Assembly: GCA_963681505.1 (NCBI GenBank)
Contig: OY811974.1
Coordinates: forward strand, 2,496,511 to 2,560,510
Reading direction: 5' to 3'
Origin: Eunapius fragilis
Taxonomy: Eukaryota > Porifera > Demospongiae > Spongillida > Spongillidae
DNA length: 64,000 nt
This document shows positions 54,898 to 64,000 of the stretch, in pieces. A program made the position numbers and the translations under genes. Below the pieces are notes generated by a model. It was not told the DNA's origin. It saw only the letters and a list, made by a program, of their open reading frames with translations, and did no database searches. The number at the start of each line of letters is the position of its first letter. Within the stretch, counting starts at the first letter, position 1.

Positions 54898-55774
54898 TTC
54901 TGGATCCGCCCCTGACTACGACCGCGAGACAGGTACGAGCGTTCCTGGTTACACATCCGTCCTAACCCATAGTCCTAGGATACCCGTACAACCTCTCTCC
55001 GAACCTGAGTTAGTGGAACTGAAAATTGCATGCATGCATTCAGCCGGCTTGTATGCATAAATAAAACTTTTAAAGCATGCAGAGCATGTTCTGGCCCACA
55101 GCGGTATATGGAATGTACTTGTATACCCATATGTATAACCTTACGTCCGTTGAAATTTAATACGTTTGATGGCACAACCGCAAAATGAATACTCAGTGGG
55201 TGTGTACCAAAAGCACGTCTGAGGGAGTTAGCCGCGGTTCGACGTACAGATACCGCAGTATGTTACGTACGGTGTATAGCGTTTAGACTAGCAATATGTA
55301 CAGGAAGAGAAGGGGGAAAATGCACCTTGCATGAACATGATATGACGGGAACATAACATGTACATGCCTATCCAACGGTGCGAACGTACTTAATAAACAG
55401 GTCTGTCGCAAACAACGACTGCCATAGATTATTATACTACATACATGCATGCAGCACGCTTAATTCCGATCGCGATCCACAAGAAACCAAATAGCTTTTC
55501 ACAATGGGAATAAACCAGCAGCTGCAGTAAAACTATGAGTAACGCACGCCGCACGCTGCATCGCGCAGTGTTTTCCGTTCCACTCTGCGTGATGCCGCGG
55601 GAAAGCAGCCCTGCTTTATACATTTTTAGTATTTGATCGCCAGACGTCGTGACACGTCAGGATAGGGGGCTTCCGCCAACGTTTGCCCACATAAAAACGT
55701 TTCCACTCACCAGCGCCCCGGATTGCAACAAAGGTCGAGACCAGGAGTAGAAGCGACACCACCGGCGCACCCAT
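38897..55774 (-). CDS. Gene B: giant single-pass EGF(33+7)-NIDO-AMOP-VWD-SEA adhesion receptor
   Basis: A complete minus-strand gene. My model has 59 exons totalling 8454 nt, exactly 2818 codons including the stop, with GT-AG junctions and consistent phases. Order: signal peptide (55711-55774), two Cys-rich exons (53274-53363, 53095-53211), 33 near-identical cbEGF exons (52963-47284), 7 diverged EGFs (46386-44960), NIDO, AMOP, VWD, Ig-like and EGF-like region (44083-41183), 2 EGFs, SEA-like domain, transmembrane helix and an 88-residue tail (40412-38897). Residues about: EGF array 91-1412, EGFs to 1696, NIDO/AMOP to 2066, VWD to 2246, membrane span 2701-2729. A type I surface receptor resembling the MUC4/SNED1 and cnidarian mucin-like families. 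Its role in cell-cell or cell-matrix adhesion is inferred. It is a tandem paralogue of gene A in the same orientation. Confidence 0.9.
41183..44083 (-). CDS. Gene B NIDO, AMOP, VWD and Ig/EGF-like module (9 exons)
   Basis: Exons 43956-44083 (128 nt), 43580-43894 (315), 43049-43524 (476), 42803-42993 (191), 42522-42721 (200), 42116-42455 (340), 41813-42058 (246), 41402-41752 (351), 41183-41338 (156). [93 protein letters not shown] and [14 protein letters not shown]. Next come [20 protein letters not shown] (Ig/cadherin-like) and CGCLNGGIC with C-x-C (EGF-like). NIDO-AMOP-VWD in this order is the mucin-4 type extracellular assembly. The VWD intron 42456-42521 is 66 bp, a multiple of three, without a stop, and has a weak GTCAGG donor, so retention would insert 22 residues in frame. 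Confidence 0.9.
44960..46386 (-). CDS. Gene B: seven diverged EGF exons
   Basis: Exons 46264-46386, 46080-46202, 45901-46023, 45498-45611, 45325-45447, 45147-45269 and 44960-45082, each phase 1-1 and 123 nt except the fourth (114 nt). Most start D-[IV]-N-E-C with C-x-N-T-x-G-S-[YF]. The second ([12 protein letters not shown]) lacks the calcium-binding start. Unlike the adjacent array, these differ clearly from each other and their introns are unrelated. This gives the old, stable part of the EGF stalk against which the recent expansion can be judged. The 44960 exon is closely similar to the gene A exon at 6140-6262, which sits in the same place just before NIDO. Confidence 0.9.
46387..47283 (-). 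other. Gene B intron at the edge of the EGF array
   Basis: About 900 bp between the diverged EGF exons and the homogeneous array. I see no exon, repeat family or hairpin that I can name. It marks a sharp boundary: 173-bp periodicity stops at 47284. Confidence 0.6.
47284..52963 (-). CDS. Gene B homogeneous EGF array: 33 tandem 173-bp exon-intron units
   Basis: Thirty-three phase 1-1 exons; 31 are 120 nt and two are 123 nt (52486-52608, 52841-52963). Left boundaries: 47284, 47458, 47631, 47804, 47977, 48150, 48323, 48496, 48669, 48842, 49016, 49189, 49362, 49535, 49708, 49883, 50056, 50229, 50402, 50575, 50748, 50921, 51094, 51273, 51443, 51616, 51789, 51962, 52135, 52314, 52486, 52662, 52841. 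Typical unit: [32 protein letters not shown], then DNRTC. That is six cysteines, a calcium-binding start and two N-glycosylation sites. Introns are about 53 bp and as conserved as the exons (CATATCTAACATTCACTTGA recurs). I saw no stop, frameshift or lost cysteine in any unit. Adjacent starts are exactly 173 bp apart in most cases, a sign of recent unequal exchange. Confidence 0.93.
53004..53066 (-). pseudogene. Dead half EGF exon in gene B
   Basis: 63 bp encoding the second half of an EGF ([15 protein letters not shown]) followed by a TGA where its relatives have an Arg codon, then TCN and a splice-donor-like GTTATT. The first half is missing, replaced by unrelated AT-rich sequence, so no acceptor precedes it. 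Its sequence is of the gene A 'CATTGCAAG' subtype, not of the gene B array. It is bypassed in my model: exon 53095-53211 joins directly to 52841-52963 in phase 1. Confidence 0.85.
53095..55774 (-). CDS. Gene B head: signal peptide and two Cys-rich exons
   Basis: Exon 1 (55711-55774) starts at ATG 55772-55774 and encodes [20 protein letters not shown], a clear signal peptide. It ends at GTGAGT in phase 1. After a 2.3-kb intron, exon 53274-53363 gives [20 protein letters not shown], seven cysteines in 30 residues. Exon 53095-53211 gives [20 protein letters not shown] and [15 protein letters not shown], an EGF-like or small knottin-like fold of unknown type. Both are phase 1-1, like the EGF exons. 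This head replaces the NIDO head of gene A. I do not recognise a named domain in the first Cys-rich exon. Start choice rests on the signal peptide and the matching donor. Confidence 0.8.
53767..54372. mobile_element. TIR element in gene B intron 1
   Basis: CCTCGTTCCCAGGCCGTA at 53767-53784 is repeated as its exact complement at 54355-54372. A third related motif (CTCATTACCAGGCCGTA) lies at about 54128. About 606 bp, non-coding. I found no clean target duplication. The motif resembles the CGTACCCAGACC family ends found elsewhere in the window. Confidence 0.65.
54613..54914. mobile_element. MITE with CAGTGGCGGATCCAGG terminal repeats, copy 2
   Basis: Begins CAGTGGCGGATCCAGG and ends CTGGATCCGCCCCTG. 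ACTAC lies on both sides, a 5-bp target duplication like AATGT in copy 1 (12853-13081). It has the same G-run near the left end and C-run near the right end, with an interior that differs in length. Located in gene B intron 1. Confidence 0.75.
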
Positions 55775-58700
55775 CGTTCCAAAGCAGGCCCGCAGTATTT
55801 TGTGCGTGGGTAGGAATTGGAACTATAGAGAGAGAGTGTCATTTAAATACCAATCGACATGGATATAGCAATTATCTAATGGTAAAATTTATTATTCGTA
55901 CATTACAATATAAAAGCTATAAAGTCATGAGTGCAATCTCGGTGCTCATCCTGAATCACCCTTTGTATATCACTTGTTGTCACCATAGAGAATAAGTATA
56001 AAATATGAATGAAGTGATGTAGATATTGCGGCCATTATGGTTTTGCATTCATTAGCCATTTGCACCATTACACGCTTGTAAAATAAAAAAAGACGCAGCT
56101 AACTGGATACAAAATGCATCATGCATTCCTGTACCAACAATAACAGATGCATGTGGTTCAAACAGGACGGCCCCTTATAAACATTGCAGATGTTTGAGTC
56201 CCCCCAGATGTAAGCGCTGAGTGCATTCTGCAGATAACCAAGCGAAGCAGCCATCCGGCCTTGCTTTCCCCTTTCCTGCATATTTTCAACTGATCACATG
56301 CAATGTGAATTACAGGTGCATGCATGTTTGCACTCACGTGAACCGTATAAAGGAATATTAAAATTGATCCTTCCTGCTTAACTAATAGGTAGATAAGTAT
56401 GGTATATGATTTGATATACGTATGGTATATTATAAATGCTGAAAATGCGCACCAAGCATACCTCTGCTAAATCAAGCATCCTGTTTGGCTGTGTGGCAGC
56501 CTCCTTTTATTTCAGCTCATAGTAACAGTCCATGAAGTCTGATCTTCTCCCATGTCACGATTCAACATGCAGATAAGTATGAGTTGAGTCGTGGAGCCAA
56601 CACGCAGCTCAGCTATGGATTGAAAAATAGACAATCTAAGTATCATTGTGCGGGTGGTGGGGGAGGGGGAAGTGGTTTATGGGGGGGGGGTGGAATTTCA
56701 GAGTCACATGTTAATTAGTGCTTAGGTAATTGTGCCCATTATTGCTGATCTACTGGTTGCAATTAGTACAAGTGGATGTGCTACATAACAACTTTGCAGG
56801 AGGGTACGTATACTCAGAGTCTCAAAGGAACTCTGAGAATAATACACGAGGGTGACATTAAAGGGGTCAAGTACATGAGACAGGAAGGAATATGGGAAAG
56901 CATTAGTGGATTTGACTAAATATAGCCATGGCACATTAAGCACTTCCCCTCCTCCTCTTATCTGCGCCCTGTGAACTTCACGCATGGGAGGATTCAATGA
57001 TACTGCTGAACTGTGTGAAGCCATGATGCAATTAATACCAGCCACCTTGTGAGAAATGTCTCTTCTACACTCTGTTTGCACAACATGTGGTGAATCCATC
57101 AAAACGTCATTATTCAGAATACAGATTTCGTTCATACCTTAGGTTGGACAGCTTATCCACGAAGCGTGTAGTACAATTGTCACTTTGAGATGATGGGGGG
57201 GGGGGGGGGGGTACCTCCTTCAGGTATTGCATGACATTTTCTTGCATTAGAAAGACAGCAGACAAGAATGGTGTTTTATAAACGAGCTACAGGCCATATT
57301 ATCACGCCCCGCATTATGTAGAGCAACGAGCAGGTATTAAACGAGAGACTGCTACTTCTGTCATTGAATTGTCGGAAGGGAAGAGTCCGGTTATGCTCCA
57401 GGTTCTGCTACAATATAATGGGACGACCCTAATTTTGTGTACGGTATGTTTGTCTATCGTGTGGCTTTTGTTTTTATATCAAGTGTACAATAAATTAAGA
57501 GGACCCCTAGTGGTCCGTAATCCATAGTTTACTGGAAAATATCCTAGTGAACTCACGTGCGTATGAGTGGACCTGTATGGCGTCCGATACTACAGGAGGC
57601 TACATGGGAATGGAAGGATCCGCGGGTTTTTTAATATCCTCAGATACATGCGGCACTTAACTGTCTGCAATGTGGCTTTGTTGTTATCAAGTGTGCTACA
57701 CAAGGTATGCATCCAAATATTCCGCATCCGCTTAGAAAAAGAAGACCCCAGCGGCCCGTTCACCAGGATATACTACCAGTGATCTATAGTTTACTGCCAC
57801 TCAGTTCAGTTAAGGCTGCCTCACAAGAAAAATCATTTTAACATGTTGTCAACATTCATGTTCGTAGTTACATCATTATGACGTTATGTGATTTAATACG
57901 TTTCGGTCTTGATTTAGCGCAAGGACTCTTATTTCAGTATCGTATTATTGCGTTACAGTGATCTACAGCAAAACGTACGCGAAATGGAAACAAACGCACA
58001 ATGGACTAACGAAAAGAGCGTGCAGGTGCCCAACATTACAAATTTGGCGGGTGGTTATATTATAATAACCACTATACTTTGTATGGGTATATCGGAGATT
58101 TAAAACGCGGGGATGAAAACGCAGCTCTCAGGTAAATTTATTCGGCTAGGCAAGCTCCTCTAGGGTTCTAGTTATTCACTGCAACTGGGTGTTTCGATAA
58201 CTGCATAGGGTATCGAAGATGTATTGTATTCCGTACAAGTCGTCGGCCATTTTGACCCTTGTTAACGTTTGTTGTGATAACACCAAGCAAAGAATTTCCA
58301 GCTCCCGGTCGATTTAGTGTGTGAGAGCATAGAGAGATTGTTTGTAGCCAATTAGCTAAACGTATCGCAACATCCCCTCCTACAGCCGTATTTGTTTACA
58401 TAGCCGTTTTCCAAACAGTTCCGTACGATAGGCGTGTTAAAGAGCATACAACATAGCTATTAGAAGTAACAGTATTTAACATACATATTTGCATCAAGTT
58501 TTGAGCAAGTGGATGGTCCTTGCGTGAAATATGACATTTTGTTACTAGCCGCCATTTTGTATGACGTAAAATTGTTTTGGTGACTACCCTGAGCATCTAT
58601 TAGAATACCCTCGTCGCCAATTATGTGTAACTCGACTACCCCCCCCCCCCCCCTCCCGCCCTGTTCAAGTACCAGACGTTTTTCCGTACCCGGGCCCATT

Positions 58701-58827
58701 GGCCATTGGCAAAATAACAAAGCAGTCATGGCCTCGATTACTCGAACAAAGTTGTGAATAGCCTCCTTCTGTACAATGTATTCACGCCCAGTTGAAATCG
58801 TACAAACGTCATCAATTTTGGTTAGCC

Positions 58828-58893
58828 AAAGTTATGTATGGCGTCAGCAGGGCTGCCGCCAAAGTTATGTATGGCGTCAGCAGGGCTGCCGCC
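58828..58893. repeat. Perfect 33-bp tandem duplication
   Basis: AAAGTTATGTATGGCGTCAG followed by CAGGGCTGCCGCC occurs twice head to tail with no difference. 33 bp is a multiple of three, but no coding frame is evident. Confidence 0.9.
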
Positions 58894-58899
58894 ATAGAT

Positions 58900-59260
58900 G
58901 GAAGAATAAAGATACCATGAAGATTCACTGAGCAGAGTGAAACCACTTTGCATAGTGCCTCAAGAACATGCATTTACCCAGCCTGCAGTGTGGTAATAGG
59001 CTCCATCGTTTTTTTTCCGGAGGTTATTCCTTGCTGTGGAGAAAACACTTTCTAAAGGTTCATTGAGTCGACTGAGGCTAGGATTCAGTTTGGCTACATG
59101 AGGGAATTATGGTTCATGCTGTCAGACTCCATGCACCAATCCAACGGATCATCGGTCTCAGCCTCCACCATACGATACCTCTTCAATTCGGTCATGATTA
59201 CTTCACCAGGACATTCATCTTCATATCCAAACAGAATGTCAAATTCTTCTTCCTTTTTTT
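58900..59260 (-). pseudogene. hAT-type transposase C-terminal relic
   Basis: The minus strand reads KKEEEFDILFGYEDECPGE, then VIMTELKRYRMVEAETDDPL, a stop, and after a frame shift LNEPLESVFSTARNNLRKK. The last part matches the hAT dimerisation motif (ERVFS-A-G---R-K). The preceding acidic stretch ending in P-L-WW-type sequence is where hAT proteins have their linker. Stops and frameshifts make it inactive. Family assignment is moderate. Confidence 0.45.
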
Positions 59261-60693
59261 TAGTAACGCGCCGATCTATGTTACGTGCGACCCTCTATAC
59301 GTGGTGATTCGACCTTTATTAATTCAAATGGGTTTATAACCGCGGTCCCGTGCGCGTACGTATACGTGGTGATATAAACGTCAATTGCAAATGCAATGTG
59401 CGGTAATGGATTCACGGGTCAAACCCCGCCAAATTCCGATTTTGCCGCAAAGGTTTGCCCAACGTAACAATGTTGGACTCATAACTGCTGCTTTCTTTGC
59501 CAGAGGCTCGTAACAGCCTCGTCCTCCTCCGCAACGTTCATGAGTAGGCTAATAACGGTTGGCCGTTAGTGCGGTTAACCAAGACAAGCCTTTATGTCCT
59601 AGATGAAACAAACCTATATATGTCCATGCACAGCACCTGATGCCCAGGACGTCTCGATCGCTTTTTTTTTTTTCACCTAAAATGTTACCATGCATTACTC
59701 CTGCGGTCATCGCGTACTCCTTTGCCTACAGCGTGATAGGACATCGGTTGTAATGTCGCTGCCATAAAATGAAAAATTGCAATAAAATAATTAGCATTGA
59801 ATATAAAGCGATATTGGCTATAGACCATATCGCGACAGCACACAGGGGGTCAGTTGAGCTGACGGACACTAACTATAGATGGCTAAAACTAGTCTCGTAC
59901 CCACACCCAAGTACGTCACAGATTTGAAATTCCAGCAGCCCACAAAGAGAAAGAAGACACCTTATACTCGTGCGTTCCATGAATAAGGAGTGTATCATCA
60001 AGTAGTATGGCCTGACCACTCTTTCGTACCCAGACCCATTTTCCACAGCAGTGGCTGGCGGCCTCCACTAGTCATTTCATTGAGAGTGGGATTTTTTTAA
60101 AAATCCTTCACCCAGAAATCTTCTAATGACCTTGCGTGTTTTCGATCACTGTGTAGGCAGATTATGGTTATAGGGGTTATACTGCTTGAATAACTAATCT
60201 ATAACGTATAACCACTTTACTTGATTCAATTATTTGCGTTTATGCCCAAGTTATAATATCTGTCGGCGCCACGCACTTTTCTTCTATCAGCCACGGTCAC
60301 CAAAGTGACAGTACCCAACCATCGACGTCATTGAAGCTCACGTACACGTAGGTTCAATTATTGACATTCCTGTGGCTTTTACAAATGTATCGGTAGCGGT
60401 TGGGGAGGGGTGGGGGGAGATGTACTCTAGACTATCATGCATAGACATCCCCCATATAGGCAGCTATAAAATCTCCCTCGTCCTGCCCCTCAAAATCCAT
60501 ACATTCTGGTTACATACTATACCTATTATTATGTTGATGCACCGTAGATATGTGCTTGGTGACAATAAACTCACTAACTGCAATGACTACCAAAAACACA
60601 TTCAGAGTACTGCATGCATGGCGGATGCTCTAACAGTTCAGTATTGGCTAAGCAGCAATATAGTGAGGAATGTACATATAGATGGGCCAGGAA

Positions 60694-60770
<77 letters not shown>

Positions 60771-60778
60771 CACACACA

Positions 60779-60830
<52 letters not shown>
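60694..60830. repeat. (CA)n microsatellite
   Basis: About 137 bp of CA with two CG interruptions. The Thr-His and Cys-Val open frames over it are artefacts. Confidence 0.95.
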
Positions 60831-60834
<4 letters not shown>

Positions 60835-61327
60835 TGCAAATGCGCATAAGCAAGCAAATACCTACGCTATACACGGCGACATTCGATATACATTGAGCCC
60901 TATTGGTCATCAAGTGTATATCCACCCTATACATGTACATGCATGCTATAAAAATACAATGACGTATACCTATGTTGCGTGACGCACACGGCATTGCATT
61001 TCGAACAGACTGCAGCACAATGCTATATTAGAGCTCGTGTTATGTCATTAGCTGATGAGGTAATGTAGTATGTAATAATACGTGCACATTCAGTAGAACA
61101 TTACTCTAGCCAAAACAACATCTCCAATTACAATGACTCCCAACTGTTTTCTTTCACGGTGTTCTATACTTTACACATGCATGAATTATGCTCTACAGAA
61201 CCTGCGGCCTTTTTTTTTCACGTCAAAAGTTGAGCGATTGTTTGAACTGGAATGAAGTATATACGCATTATACGAATCATCGGTAATGGACATCACAGGC
61301 CAGGGTTCTGTGTGGTTTTTATAATTT

Positions 61328-62039
61328 TTTATTTTTAGGAGGAGGCGGGGGGGGGGGGGGCAAAGAAATCTGTATGGACCCCATCGTCCAATACTGCACA
61401 GCTTGAGAGAGGATTGCGAATCTCCTTTTAAAATAAAAATATGACTTAAGAGAAAAAAGATACGAGGGATTTAAAAACGAGGGTGTATGAAGGTACCACC
61501 CTACGCCCCTTTACATTTTATCGCATTTTCGTATCTTTTTTGTTTCACTTCAGATTTACGTGGGAGTCACACCGATCGATTCCTCGCAGTAAAAGTAACT
61601 CATTAGCACCCAAGTACAATCTGTAGACCCTCGCTAAAACCTAGAGCGATGTAGTTAACATTTTAACCCGCCGTTCCAGAGATACGTGTCGTAGGTTTAA
61701 TTACCGGGTTAAAACATGCTCAAGGTTTTAGCGAGAGTTTACAAGTTGTACTTGGGTCCTAACTAGCTACTTTCACTGCGAGGAATCGATCGGTGTAACA
61801 TAAAATGTAAGGGGCGTAGGGTGGTACCCCTACGCCCACTTTTTAAAAATCCCCCGTATCTTTTTTCTCTTAAGTCCGATTTTTATTTTAAAAGCAGATT
61901 CGTAATTCTCTCTACAAGCTCTACAGAATTGGACGATGGGGTCCATACAGATTTCTTTGCCCTCCCCCCCACCCCCCCACTCCCCCACCCCCCCCCCCCC
62001 CCCACCCCCCTCGGGAAGAGGCTAAATTTTTAAATAAAA
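61328..62039. repeat. Foldback element with arms of about 330 nt
   Basis: The left arm (about 61328-61671) and right arm (about 61704-62039) are reverse complements with scattered differences. Pairs include CAAAGAAATCTGTATGGACC with GGTCCATACAGATTTCTTTG, GGTACCACCCTACGCCCCTT with its complement, ACCGATCGATTCCTCGCAGT with CTGCGAGGAATCGATCGGTG, and TTTTAACCCG with CGGGTTAAAA. The loop is about 32 nt. A G-run at the outer left and a C-run at the outer right also pair. No coding sequence; a transcript would be a long hairpin. Confidence 0.85.
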
Positions 62040-64000
62040 TAATAAAGAATTTAAACATGAATTAAGTACTAATGCATTGCTGAACGGGTGTCCGCAATTG
62101 CAAAGTCAATGGATGGTGCAAAAAGTTGCTGAACTCAATTTCGGTGCAACAAGTTAATCTCTTATGGTTTGCACAAAGGGGCCGGGGGTTTTCGAGATGC
62201 TCTTTGCCGACGGGCGGATGGAGGCGCGCGTGTTCCACGGTGAATGATTTGCTGCGATGCAGAGTAAAGGAAGTGAAGCAGGCTGCCAGCCTAAACACAG
62301 ACAAAGAGCATACCGAAAATCCCCTTTGTGGAGAGCAAAACATGAGAGATTTAACGGGACAGCAGTAGGCCAGCTACTCTAGACCCCTTACCTGCAAAAT
62401 TCTCTCACCATTCCGCTGAACTTGCTAATCAATACTGCGATCAGTTTCAACTAATAGTATACACGCTAGTTAAATGGAAATACAAGTAATGTCCGTGCTT
62501 CATTCATTATGAAACTTACGTCTATAGCTCTCTCGTTCCTTCGCTTCCAGTATCATATCTATTTGGTCATAAATATTCCATATGCGCAGCAGCAGCTCTG
62601 CATTAAGAAGTCCACTGAATATTGCATTTTGACCAATGATACCATCAGGCATATGTCTCGTATTATTATCTAGTACCAAGACTAAGAAAAACGTGATGAA
62701 AGTATTGGTCTAAGCTGAGCAATACTATTCTGGGTGTGTTTAGGTTGATAAATTGAAATTTATTTGAAATCTGAATGACCTTAGAAAATACAAAAAAATT
62801 TGCCTGAATTCGAATTTTATGTTTCATTGCGCTACTATCCAGCAAAATCAAGAGAAAAATTTCATTACCATCGCAGGTAATTACCCTGCAATTAGTGTGC
62901 TAGTTTTCGAACTTTGGAAAGTTTATACTCCTTTTCCGATAATGCATTACCTGCAGCACCTCGGCCACACCGTGCATCAATTAGCGCGTAAAAAATGATA
63001 TGGGTGAGTTCGTACGATTTTGCGGATCCATAAGGTCTAACAAGTAATACTTCAGTGAAGGATGGAAGCGATTTTTTAAATTGAAAGGCATATGAAGAGA
63101 ATCATTAGTTCTATGTTTCCCTCGGGAGCAGACACTAGATTTGACATAATTATAATAGAAGGTGGAATATTGTGACTCGGTGACCTCCCATACATTACAA
63201 TGAACCAACAATTCAATGAAGTGACTTCCAACCTTAAACCCGGGAAGGGGGGGTAGGGGGGAGGGGGGGGGAGAACTTGCGTAAATATCTACTATACTGC
63301 ACACCTCTCGGGAACCTATCTCGTAATCATCTGGTGTGCTTGATAGTGAGCTGATCCATACCTGTCTACGGAAAGATTTAAGGAAATCATATGTGGAACT
63401 GATCCCGCAAGCCCCGAATTAACTCAGATCTCCTGGCTTCGATGACTGCTCATTTCTCCATATGAAAAATTTTAGAACTTAAATTAATGATTCTGGTGCA
63501 TTTTAGAAAACCTAATAGTGCTAAGACAAGGCATCCATATCCATACATACATGCATCACTCCAAGGTAGGTCTGGGCAGGGAAACCCGAAATTAAGGCCA
63601 TTTATATGTGGGGGAAACGGTGCATGGGAAGGCTTGCATGACTGGGCACAGAATCCTTAGATAGCTTTTCCTTCTCTGGCAACACGCTGTATTTGAATTC
63701 CAGAACTGCTGAATTTCCCATATGCACATGCACACCTTTTTCACACACTCATGTTTCCAGCAGCATCGAGGGATGTCATCTATACCGCGTGGGTAAGTTC
63801 GAAGTCATGCGTGCTGACCACTTTTTTTTTCAGTTTTTAATATCAGGTCACATCCACATACAAAGCACACAGGAAAATATGGACATACATGTAGTTCATA
63901 TGACTGTAATGTCCACATTTGGATACAACTTATCATGCAGAATTGATATCTCAATTGAGGACTCCTGTCCCTGCTGCATACTGGATGTGATTTCGCTTTG

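Larger units (their letters stand above)
55775..64000. other. Upstream intergenic region of gene B
   Basis: About 8.2 kb with no complete gene I can support. It holds a hAT transposase relic (58900-59260), a perfect 33-bp duplication (58828-58893), a CA microsatellite (60694-60830), a large foldback (61328-62039), and many G or C runs (56670-56695, 57193-57211, 58640-58652, 63245-63271). The gene B promoter should lie just above 55774; the region 55545-55780 is locally CG-rich, but I cannot name a core motif. Confidence 0.55.

Noticed and set aside
56722-57135. 137-codon minus-strand open frame
   Set aside because: No domain, signal peptide or splice-site support; likely chance.

Overview
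This window is eukaryotic and almost certainly from a marine invertebrate animal. Genes are cut into many short GT-AG exons with introns as small as about 50 bp. The proteins are large extracellular mosaics (NIDO, AMOP, VWD, calcium-binding EGF). The rest is rich in inverted-repeat elements, CA/TG microsatellites, a LINE and a Ty3/gypsy LTR retrotransposon. The tiny introns and the NIDO-AMOP-VWD-EGF architecture make a demosponge my best guess, but a cnidarian cannot be excluded. This is inference; there is no rRNA or mitochondrial marker here.

Layout, left to right. (1) 1-2555: no gene recognised, several small inverted repeats. (2) 2556-19708, minus strand: gene A, a mucin-4/SNED-like adhesion protein. 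It has a signal peptide and a first NIDO domain (17.3-19.7 kb), then 30 EGF exons (6.1-11.3 kb), then a second NIDO, AMOP, VWD and an EGF-like end. It runs off or ends beyond the left edge. Its 6-kb intron holds a dead LINE, a 230-bp TG microsatellite and a MITE. (3) 19.7-31.9 kb: intergenic, full of MITEs, a GT-rich minisatellite, a decayed segmental duplication and a 2.16-kb TIR element. (4) 31919-36360: a Ty3/gypsy element with near-identical 119/121-bp LTRs and a 5-bp target duplication, but three in-frame stops. (5) 36.4-38.9 kb: intergenic, with an orphan VWD exon fragment. (6) 38897-55774, minus strand: gene B, a complete paralogue of gene A. My hand-built 59-exon model sums to 8454 nt (2817 aa): signal peptide, two Cys-rich exons, 33 near-identical EGF exons in a 173-bp tandem array, 7 diverged EGFs, NIDO-AMOP-VWD, Ig-like/EGF region, 2 EGFs, a SEA-like domain, one transmembrane helix and an 88-residue tail ending in a class I PDZ-ligand-like sequence. 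(7) 55.8-64 kb: intergenic, with a hAT transposase relic, a CA repeat and a ~700-bp foldback.

The main story is a tandem pair of giant cell-surface adhesion receptors. They share exon lengths through the NIDO-AMOP-VWD module, differ in their heads, and each carries a symmetrical phase-1 EGF exon array that has expanded by unequal exchange: a higher-order repeat in gene A, one homogenised unit in gene B. Copy number can change in such arrays without breaking the frame, so allelic length variation is predicted. Relics of further copies lie between and beside them.
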